Positions 58,401-64,000 of a stretch of DNA of 64,000 bases are shown here, in pieces (within the stretch, counting starts at the first letter, position 1; every line of letters begins with the position of its first letter). This DNA is from G11 sp947167445 (GTDB lineage: Bacteria; Bacillota; Clostridia; Lachnospirales; Lachnospiraceae). The notes under the pieces are model-generated. The model did no database searches, was not told where the DNA came from, and saw nothing but the letters and a program-made list of their open reading frames with translations. The stretch lies in assembly GCA_947167445.1 (NCBI GenBank), contig CAMVID010000002.1, forward strand, positions 1-64,000, written 5' to 3'. The translations under genes were made by a program, and so were the position numbers.

Positions 58401-59269
58401 ATGAAGATCAGGCAGTGGCTGCAAGACTCTACAAGGCAACGGATATCTACGTATGTAAGAATAAAGTGGCTAAGCCCACAGTATTTATTCCTGTATTCCC
58501 CGGTACCAACTGTGAGTACGATTCCGGCGCAGCTTTCGAAAGAGCCGGTGCCAATGTAATCACAAAGGTATTCAAGAACAGGGATGCAGCAGATATCAGA
58601 GAATCTGTGGATGCATTTGAAAGTGCAATCAACCAGGCACAGATCATTATGTTCCCCGGCGGATTCTCAGCAGGTGATGAGCCTGACGGTTCAGCAAAGT
58701 TCTTCGCAACAGCCTTCAGAAACGCAAAGTTAAAGGAAGCTGTAGAAAGACTCTTAAACGAGAGAGACGGACTTGCACTTGGAATCTGTAACGGCTTCCA
58801 GGCCCTCATTAAACTTGGTCTTGTGCCCTACGGAAAGATTTGCGGACAGAATGCGGACTCACCTACATTGACCTTTAACACCATTAACCGTCACGTATCC
58901 AAGATGGTTTACACAAAAGTTGTTTCCAATAAGTCCCCCTGGCTTAGCGGTGCAACATTAGGATCTACATATACAAGCCCCGCATCCCACGGTGAAGGAA
59001 GATTTGTTGCAAGTGATGCTGTAATTGAGAAGCTCTTTGCAAACGGACAGGTTGCCACACAGTATGCAGACTTTGCAGGCAACATCTCCATGAACGATGA
59101 GTGGAACGTAAACGGTTCATACTTTGCAATCGAGGGTATTACATCTGAGGACGGAAGAGCCTTTGGTAAGATGGCTCACGCCGAAAGAAGGGGCGATTTC
59201 GTAGCCATCAATATCTACGGTGAGCAGGATCTTAAGATATTTGAATCGGGAGTAAACTACTTCAAATAA
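55469..59269 (+). CDS. purL: Phosphoribosylformylglycinamidine synthase (single-chain)
   Basis: A 1266-residue FGAR amidotransferase of the long, fused type (PurL plus PurQ in one chain), step four of purine synthesis. The N-terminal PurS-like part is about residues 1-150; HCRHTTF and FKNETHNHPTEIEPFGGAAT-type motifs (KNETHNHP) lie in the first AIRS half; GGRTGRDGCGGATGSS and GGKDSMSG mark the phosphate sites. The C-terminal glutaminase domain has the nucleophile Cys in LGICNGFQ and His/Glu in SHGEGRF. The ATG at 55469 follows GGAGGA; no purine riboswitch is visible upstream. It overlaps the alaX-like gene by one base. Confidence 0.95.
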   Translation: MSKVTRIYVEKKQPFAVKAKELKEEIKGYLGILGVKNVRVLIRYDVENLSEETLKTALTAVFSEPPVDDYYLEDFDRDANARVFGVEYLPGQFDQRADSAVQCVKFLKEDEEPVIKTATTYCLTGDITDEEFERIKAYCINPVDSRETGMVKPETLVTVYDEPDDVKVFDGFISLDDEGLNKLYDSLGLAMTIKDFRHIRNYFENEEHRDPTMTEIRVLDTYWSDHCRHTTFSTELKDISFADGYYRTPIETSYQSYLDTREEIYKDRDDKYVCLMDLALMGMKKLRSEGKLEDMEVSDEINACSVIVPVEMEYNGEKTTEEWLVFFKNETHNHPTEIEPFGGAATCLGGAIRDPLSGRGYVYQAMRVTGAADPTVPVSETIKGKLPQKKLVKSAAAGYSSYGNQIGLATGLVKEIYHPGYVAKRMEIGAVMGAAPRENVKRLNSDPGDIIILLGGRTGRDGCGGATGSSKVHTESSIETCGAEVQKGNAPTERKIQRMFRRPEVSRLIKKCNDFGAGGVSVAIGELADGLTVDLDKVPKKYAGLDGTELAISESQERMAVVVAPEDVKEFLSYADEENLEAVEVATVTEEKRLVLNWRGKSIVNLSRAFLDTNGAHQETSVRVQIPDENDNYFKKYASDAVSQAIHNNDVKAAWLNLLSDLNVCSQKGLVEMFDSSIGAGTVTMPYGGKYQLTETQSMIAKLPTLKGKTDTVTMMSYGFDPYLSSWSPYHGAVYAVLESMAKIVASGGDHKKIRFTFQEYFKRMTSDSTRWSQPFTALLGAYDAQVGFGLPSIGGKDSMSGTFNDLDVPPTLVSFAVDIAKGEDIVTPEFKNAGDRIIRLSIDKDEYDIPNYAHVDELYSLVHEMVLNGMVKSAYALDSKGVASAISKMAFGNKLGVTIDDEVTYEELFGNGLGDLVLEITDAAVTFLKEKEVDYLLIGEVSETSTITYKNMILSIEDAIKAWKAPLEKIFPTKKSDEDQAVAARLYKATDIYVCKNKVAKPTVFIPVFPGTNCEYDSGAAFERAGANVITKVFKNRDAADIRESVDAFESAINQAQIIMFPGGFSAGDEPDGSAKFFATAFRNAKLKEAVERLLNERDGLALGICNGFQALIKLGLVPYGKICGQNADSPTLTFNTINRHVSKMVYTKVVSNKSPWLSGATLGSTYTSPASHGEGRFVASDAVIEKLFANGQVATQYADFAGNISMNDEWNVNGSYFAIEGITSEDGRAFGKMAHAERRGDFVAINIYGEQDLKIFESGVNYFK

Positions 59270-60432
59270 TGAAAACTGTTAAGTTATACGATATCAATCC
59301 CTACAGGGATGAGTTTACGGCAAAGGTTATATCCTGTACCAAGTCCGGGGAAAACTATGAAGCGGTTTTGGATGAAACATTGTTTTTCCCTGAGGAGGGC
59401 GGACAGGATGCCGACAAAGGTGTAATTAAGGTGACCGGGATTTCGGGGGAAATCCCGGTCCTTGACGTAAAAATACGAGAAGATGTAATCTATCACATTC
59501 TGCCTGAGAGCATTGAAGAAGGTTCTGAGGTTACAGGCAAGATTGACTACGAGAGACGCTTTGATTACATGCAGCAGCACTCGGGAGAGCATATCATAAG
59601 TGGCCTTGCCCATAAGCTTTACGGCTGCAACAATGTGGGCTTTCACCTTAGCGAGAGAGAAGTGACTTTGGATTTTGACAGACTTCTTTCCCCCGAGGAG
59701 GTTAAGAATCTTGAGCTTAAAGCCAATGAGTGCGTGCAAAGGGATATTCCCGTCAAAGCCTATTATCCTGACGAGGCTACATTGGCAGGCCTTGATTACA
59801 GAAGCAAGAAAGAATTGACCGGAGCGGTCAGAATAGTAGAGATAGAGGGCGTGGATATGTGCGCATGCTGTGCGCCCCATGTTAAGAGCACCGGCCAAAT
59901 AGGAATAATTAAGTTTGTGGATTACATTCCCCACAGAGGAGGAATGAGAATTACTATATGTTGTGGTATGAGAGGGGTTAAAGACTATGTGACTAAACAA
60001 GATGTTGTGTCACGCGTGTCAGCTGCCCTGTCAGCACCGACGGAAAAAATCCCCGATGCCCTGGATGCCCTTTTTGCGGACAGATTAAGGGTTAATGAGG
60101 AAAGAATTAAAGCCGGGGAAAGATACCTTAAGATTCTTACCGAGGCTGCCACAAAAGAAAACGGCAACGTTGTCATCTTCGGAGAGGGACTGGACACCAA
60201 ATTAATGAGGGACTCAGTCAATGATGAGATGGCGAAGAGAGACGATTATATCGGAGTCTTTAACGGCAATGATTCAGAGGGCTATAACTTTATAATCGGA
60301 TCAAAGGCTAAGGACTGCATGGAACTGGCAGGGAAACTGAGAAGTGAACTGGATGCCAAATGCGGAGGAAAGAATCCTATGATTCAGGGAAGCATAAAGG
60401 CTACAGCCCTTGAAATAAGGAAGTTTTTCTAG
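59269..60432 (+). CDS. Alanyl-tRNA editing protein (AlaX-L type)
   Basis: A 387-residue free-standing editing domain homologous to the C-terminal part of AlaRS. The zinc/catalytic motifs are HSGEHII (HxxxH) and CACCAPHV (C-x3-H); RGGMRITICCGMR follows, and a DHHA1-like domain occupies about residues 280-387 (ending GGKNPMIQGSIKA). It hydrolyses Ser-tRNA(Ala) or Gly-tRNA(Ala) mischarging. The start shares one base with the purL stop (TAATG), an unusual pairing of purine synthesis and translation quality control within one transcript. Confidence 0.88.
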   Translation: MKTVKLYDINPYRDEFTAKVISCTKSGENYEAVLDETLFFPEEGGQDADKGVIKVTGISGEIPVLDVKIREDVIYHILPESIEEGSEVTGKIDYERRFDYMQQHSGEHIISGLAHKLYGCNNVGFHLSEREVTLDFDRLLSPEEVKNLELKANECVQRDIPVKAYYPDEATLAGLDYRSKKELTGAVRIVEIEGVDMCACCAPHVKSTGQIGIIKFVDYIPHRGGMRITICCGMRGVKDYVTKQDVVSRVSAALSAPTEKIPDALDALFADRLRVNEERIKAGERYLKILTEAATKENGNVVIFGEGLDTKLMRDSVNDEMAKRDDYIGVFNGNDSEGYNFIIGSKAKDCMELAGKLRSELDAKCGGKNPMIQGSIKATALEIRKFF

Positions 60433-60445
60433 TAGTATATGTGCT

Positions 60446-61096
60446 ATGGCGAATAAGAGAAACTATCAAAAAGAACTTGATGATTTGATGGCTGATTCCT
60501 CAAATAAGGGGAAACGGCTTTTGATACATGCCTGTTGCGCTCCCTGCTCAAGCTACTGCCTTTTATACTTACGGCCTTTTTTCAGAGTTACGGTTTTCTA
60601 CTATAACCCAAATATCACTGAAGAGGCGGAGTACAGAAAGAGAGTAGAAGAGGAGAAGCGGCTTATATCCGAATACAACAAACTCGGTGACGGTGCCTAC
60701 GAGATTTCCTATATTGACGGCGATTATGAACCCTCCAAATTCTATGAGGCGTCAAAGGGGCTTGAGAAGGAACCGGAGGGAGGTAAGAGGTGCGAGATGT
60801 GCTTCGCCCTCAGACTTCGACGAACCGGGGAGGTGGCCAGGGAAGGAGATTTCGACTTTTTTACCACAACTCTTACAATATCACCCTTAAAGAATGCAGA
60901 AACTCTTAACAAAATAGGAGAGCGCATGGGAGAGTTGGTGGGAGTCAGATGGCTTCCAAGCGACTTCAAGAAAAAGGGCGGATATCAGCAGTCCATAGAA
61001 TTATCGAAGAAATACGACTTATACAGACAAGATTTTTGCGGCTGCGGCTTTTCGAAAGCAGAGAGGGCCATGGCCAAAGAGGAGATAGATAGATGA
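60446..61096 (+). CDS. queH: Epoxyqueuosine reductase QueH
   Basis: A 216-residue enzyme for the last step of queuosine tRNA modification. Cysteine motifs HACCAPCSSYCL (residues about 28-39), GKRCEMCFALRL and YRQDFCGCGFS match the Cys and Asp set of the QueH (DUF208) family, which binds an iron-sulfur cluster and an extra iron. The length fits (about 200-230). Its last 4 bases overlap argS (ATGA). It lies in a run of tRNA-related genes. Confidence 0.93.
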   Translation: MANKRNYQKELDDLMADSSNKGKRLLIHACCAPCSSYCLLYLRPFFRVTVFYYNPNITEEAEYRKRVEEEKRLISEYNKLGDGAYEISYIDGDYEPSKFYEASKGLEKEPEGGKRCEMCFALRLRRTGEVAREGDFDFFTTTLTISPLKNAETLNKIGERMGELVGVRWLPSDFKKKGGYQQSIELSKKYDLYRQDFCGCGFSKAERAMAKEEIDR

Positions 61097-62874
61097 AGAA
61101 ATTATTGGAATTAATATCAGAGGAGATGGGTGCGGCTTTCGAGAAGGCCGGATACGATAAGGACCTTGGAAAGGTTAATATCTCAAACCGTCCCGACCTT
61201 TGCGAATATCAGTGTAACGGTGCCATGGCAGGTGCAAAGCGCTTTGGCAAGGCTCCCATTATGATAGCCAATGACGTGGCAGCAGCGTTAAAGGGAAGCA
61301 AAACCTTTTCAGAGGTCAATGCGGTGGCTCCCGGATTTTTGAACCTTAAGATTGCAGACGAATTCCTTCTTAATTACGTGAAGGAAATGGCGGCTGATAA
61401 GTACTTCGGTCTCAACAGAACCGGTGAGGGCGAAAGCATTGTGGTTGACTACGGCGGACCCAACGTAGCAAAACCTTTACACGTAGGACATCTTCGTTCC
61501 GCTGTTATCGGCGAGAGCGTTAAAAGAATTCAAAGATATATGGGATACAAGGTTATTGGCGACATTCACTCAGGTGACTGGGGCCTTCAGATGGGTCTTG
61601 TAATCAACGAGATCAAGAACCGTATGCCTGATCTTCCCTACTTTGATGACAGCTTCACAGGAGAGTACCCTGAAGGTGCACCTGTAACTGTTCATGATCT
61701 GGAGGAGATTTATCCCACAGCTTCCGCAAAGTCCAAGGAGGATGAGGCGTATAAGGCCAAAGCCATGGAAGCTACCAAAAAGCTTCAGGACGGCGTTCGC
61801 GGCTATCGTGCCCTCTGGGAGAGACTTATTGCCATCTCCAATGCCGACATGAAGAAGATTTATGACAGCTTAAATGTCCATTTTGACCTTTGGAACGGTG
61901 AGAGTTCTGTTCACGACAGAATCCCCGCAATGGTCAAGTACTTAAAGGATGGCGGCTACGCTTACATAAGTGACGGGGCTTTGGTTGTTGACGTCAAAAA
62001 GGACACAGACACCAAGGAAATGCCTCCCTGCATGATTCTTAAGAGCGACGGCGCTTCACTTTACAACACAACTGATTTGGCTACAATTCAGCAGAGGGTT
62101 GAGGACTTCAAGCCCTCACGTATCATTTACCTTACAGACAAGAGGCAGGAGCTGTACTTCGAGCAGGTATTCCGCTGCGCAAAGAAGACAAAGCTCTGCC
62201 CTGAGGATACAGACCTTTTCCACATCGGCTTCGGTACCGTAAACGGCAAGGACGGAAAACCTTATAAGACCCGTTCCGGCGGAGTTCCCAAGCTTCAGGA
62301 TCTTATTGAGGAGATTACTGAGGAAATGCTTCGCAAGATTAAGGAGAACAACGAGTCCAAGGGATATAATGCCACTGAGGAAGAGGCAAAGAAGACCGCT
62401 GATATCGTAGGTATCGCTGCAATCAAGTACGGCGACCTTTCTAACCAGCCTGCAAAGGATTATGTTTTTGACGTAGACAGATTCACATCCTTTGAGGGTG
62501 ATACCGGTCCCTACATTCTTTACACCATCGTTCGTATCAAGTCTATTCTCGCAAGATACGCGGAGAATGGCGGAAAGGCTTCAAAGGACAATCTTAACGG
62601 AGTCTACGGCGAGGCAGAGAAGGATTTGATGAAGGCTTTGACAGCTTTCCATGGAACACTTGAGGCTGCTGCTGCAGAGTGCGCCCCCAACAAGATCTGT
62701 GCATTTATCTATGATCTTGCCAATGCATTTAACCACTTCTATCACGAGACTCAGATTCTTTCTGAGACAGATGAAACTAAGAAGGCAGGCCTTATTGCCA
62801 TGCTCGTTCTTGTAAAAGAAGTGCTTGAAACCTGCATTGACCTTTTGGGATTTGAGGCACCCGAGCGTATGTAA
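61093..62874 (+). CDS. argS: Arginyl-tRNA synthetase
   Basis: A 593-residue class I synthetase. The HIGH-like motif is in NVAKPLHVGHLRSAVIGES (HVGH), and the KMSK loop is replaced by a degenerate YKTRSGG, as in many ArgRS. The N-terminal Add-1 domain (about residues 1-110) and the C-terminal DALR domain (FEGDTGPYILYTIVRIKSIL onwards, ending GFEAPERM) are present. It starts inside queH (ATGA overlap), so the two are co-translated. Confidence 0.96.
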   Translation: MKKLLELISEEMGAAFEKAGYDKDLGKVNISNRPDLCEYQCNGAMAGAKRFGKAPIMIANDVAAALKGSKTFSEVNAVAPGFLNLKIADEFLLNYVKEMAADKYFGLNRTGEGESIVVDYGGPNVAKPLHVGHLRSAVIGESVKRIQRYMGYKVIGDIHSGDWGLQMGLVINEIKNRMPDLPYFDDSFTGEYPEGAPVTVHDLEEIYPTASAKSKEDEAYKAKAMEATKKLQDGVRGYRALWERLIAISNADMKKIYDSLNVHFDLWNGESSVHDRIPAMVKYLKDGGYAYISDGALVVDVKKDTDTKEMPPCMILKSDGASLYNTTDLATIQQRVEDFKPSRIIYLTDKRQELYFEQVFRCAKKTKLCPEDTDLFHIGFGTVNGKDGKPYKTRSGGVPKLQDLIEEITEEMLRKIKENNESKGYNATEEEAKKTADIVGIAAIKYGDLSNQPAKDYVFDVDRFTSFEGDTGPYILYTIVRIKSILARYAENGGKASKDNLNGVYGEAEKDLMKALTAFHGTLEAAAAECAPNKICAFIYDLANAFNHFYHETQILSETDETKKAGLIAMLVLVKEVLETCIDLLGFEAPERM

Positions 62875-62893
62875 GGCCCTCGGAGGTTAAACT

Positions 62894-63085
62894 ATGAAAG
62901 GGAAGAAAATGCAAAGCAGCTGTGACACCTGTAATAACTACGTCTATGACGAGGATTACGAGTGCTACACATGTGAAATGGATTTGGATGAGGATGAGAT
63001 GGCAAAGTTTTTGTCATCTTCTCATTTTGAGTGCCCCTATTACACACCCGGGGACGAATATCTGGTGGTAAGACACCAAATGTAA
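62894..63085 (+). CDS. Small Cys-rich protein (DUF6472-like)
   Basis: A 63-residue protein with cysteines in CDTCNNYVYDEDYECYTCEMDLDEDEM and a final HFECPYY, a spacing that suits one zinc site. The pattern and size resemble the short DUF6472-type proteins common in Clostridia; function unknown. The first ATG is supported by GGAGG 7 bases upstream. It follows argS by 19 bases and precedes the carboxypeptidase by 21. Confidence 0.7.
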   Translation: MKGKKMQSSCDTCNNYVYDEDYECYTCEMDLDEDEMAKFLSSSHFECPYYTPGDEYLVVRHQM

Positions 63086-63106
63086 TGAATTAAGGAAGTA
63101 TAAATA

Positions 63107-64000
63107 ATGAACCAGACAACCAAAGAGAAACTTGAACTGGTTAACGGCGTGCTTTCCGACGCGGATAAGTACAACCACGCCGTTGCCCTCGTATCCTATG
63201 ACATGGAGACAATTTGTCCTCCCGATGCCATGGAAGAGCAGGGAGAGCTTATGTCGTTCCTCGGCAACAAGCTCTTTCTTCTGATTAAGGATGAAAAGTT
63301 CATCGAGGCCGGTGAATATCTTTATGAGCATAGAGATGAGCTTGGTGAATTTGACAAAGCTCTTGCAGAGCAGCTTCACAGGGACTACAGAAAGATTAAG
63401 AACCTGACCCCCGAGAAACAGCTGGAATTTTCAAGGGTTTACAACAAGGCATTTGTGGATTGGACCAATGCCAGGAAAAACTGCGATTTCTCCATTTTCG
63501 CAGACTCTTTACAGAAGGTTAAAGAGGTTACTTTGGAGGACTTATCCCTTCGTGATAAGGATGAAACCACCAAGAACATGTCCGTTATGGATGAGCTTCT
63601 TAACGATTATGAGAGAGGTATGGGTACCAAAGAGCTTGATGAGTGCTTTGAGCACTGCAAAGAGCGCCTCATTCCCCTTCTTAAGAAGATTCAGGCAAGT
63701 AAGAAGGTTATCCGTACCGACTTTATGCACAGAAAGGTAACCGACGAGCAGCAAAAGAAGATGACGGAATACCTGATGAGCGTCATAAAGTATGACAGAA
63801 ACAGAGGTACCTACGCTTTTTCCGAGCATCCCTTCACCAATTTAATGGCAAAGGATGACGTTCGTATTACCACCCATTTCTACGAGGATGACTTCGCATC
63901 CAACATGTACTCTGTAATTCATGAAGGCGGCCATGCGCTGTTTGAGATGTATCAGCCCGCCGAGAATTTTGAGCATCATATAAACAATGAAAAGACCCTT
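63107..64000 (+). CDS. M32-family carboxypeptidase, N-terminal part
   Basis: The frame is open from the ATG at 63107 to the end of the window (298 codons), so the gene is cut off. HPFTNLMAKDDVRITTHFYEDDF corresponds to the conserved HPF/DVR-x-TT block of M32 enzymes, and HEGGH (His272, Glu273, His276) is the HExxH zinc motif, followed by ALFEMYQP. M32 proteins are about 500 residues and remove C-terminal amino acids from peptides with a metal ion. AAGGAAG lies 8 bases before the start. Confidence 0.88.
   Translation, partial: MNQTTKEKLELVNGVLSDADKYNHAVALVSYDMETICPPDAMEEQGELMSFLGNKLFLLIKDEKFIEAGEYLYEHRDELGEFDKALAEQLHRDYRKIKNLTPEKQLEFSRVYNKAFVDWTNARKNCDFSIFADSLQKVKEVTLEDLSLRDKDETTKNMSVMDELLNDYERGMGTKELDECFEHCKERLIPLLKKIQASKKVIRTDFMHRKVTDEQQKKMTEYLMSVIKYDRNRGTYAFSEHPFTNLMAKDDVRITTHFYEDDFASNMYSVIHEGGHALFEMYQPAENFEHHINNEKTL

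Noticed and set aside
59284..60000. Minus-strand 238-codon frame
   Set aside because: Antisense to the alaX-like gene, whose zinc motifs are intact.

Overview
The window looks like chromosome of an anaerobic, fibre-fermenting Firmicute of the Lachnospiraceae (Butyrivibrio/Pseudobutyrivibrio/Roseburia type). This is inferred from several things. The gene complement includes a BceRS-BceAB type transporter, a YesM/YesN-controlled sugar ABC system with GH127 and GH31 enzymes, LytTR-DUF3021 and DUF2975-HTH pairs, a single-chain long PurL, QueH and AlaX. MurE carries the DNPR motif of meso-diaminopimelate ligases. Ribosome-binding sites are strong AGGAGG-like sequences, and DNA composition is moderate and even. 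No prophage, insertion sequence, CRISPR array or tRNA gene was seen. Genes are dense, mostly on the plus strand, and often overlap.

Layout. 0-6.7 kb: the end of a nucleoside-type ABC importer (ATPase, two permeases), an esterase, uridine kinase, thymidine kinase, a Cys-cluster protein and a MATE exporter; this reads as nucleoside uptake and salvage. 6.7-12.7 kb: a BceAB-like peptide-sensing/detoxification module with an erythromycin-esterase-like lipoprotein between the transporter and its two-component system, preceded by a match to the BceR operator. 12.7-15.1 kb: a DUF2975, HTH and DUF4173-like cassette behind a palindrome-covered promoter. 15.1-20 kb: TldD/TldE, a CPBP protease, LytTR and DUF3021, bounded by two oppositely oriented copies of a ~94-bp palindromic repeat. 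20-25.5 kb: DUF5058 membrane pair, M20 peptidase, an EAL phosphodiesterase with a degenerate GGDEF, and a PHP protein. 25.5-38 kb: a carbohydrate locus (YesN, two permeases, YesM, binding protein, GH127, GH31, DUF4003, divergent AraC). 38-45.5 kb: M18 aminopeptidase, sulfur amino-acid PLP enzyme, DapF, MurE, then LacI and MalQ. 45.5-46.05 kb: an intergenic island made entirely of palindromic repeats. 46-51.7 kb: CapA-like protein, RNase P RNA, two G3E GTPase-family proteins (one with a very large His/Asp tract, one fused to a DUF1980-like domain), a nitroreductase, a PH-like protein and a miniature degenerate FolC-like protein. 51.9-55.4 kb: a 761-residue protein with a cyclic-nucleotide-binding-like N-terminus, divergent from an unknown protein and a TetR regulator. 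55.5-64 kb: PurL, AlaX, QueH, ArgS, a small Cys-rich protein and the start of an M32 carboxypeptidase.

The least explained items are the repeat island at 45.5-46.05 kb, the G3E/DUF1980 fusion beside the His/Asp-rich GTPase, the FolC-like pseudoenzyme, the 761-residue protein with its divergent partner, and the esterase-like lipoprotein inside the Bce module. All functions are read from sequence motifs by eye; no database search was run.
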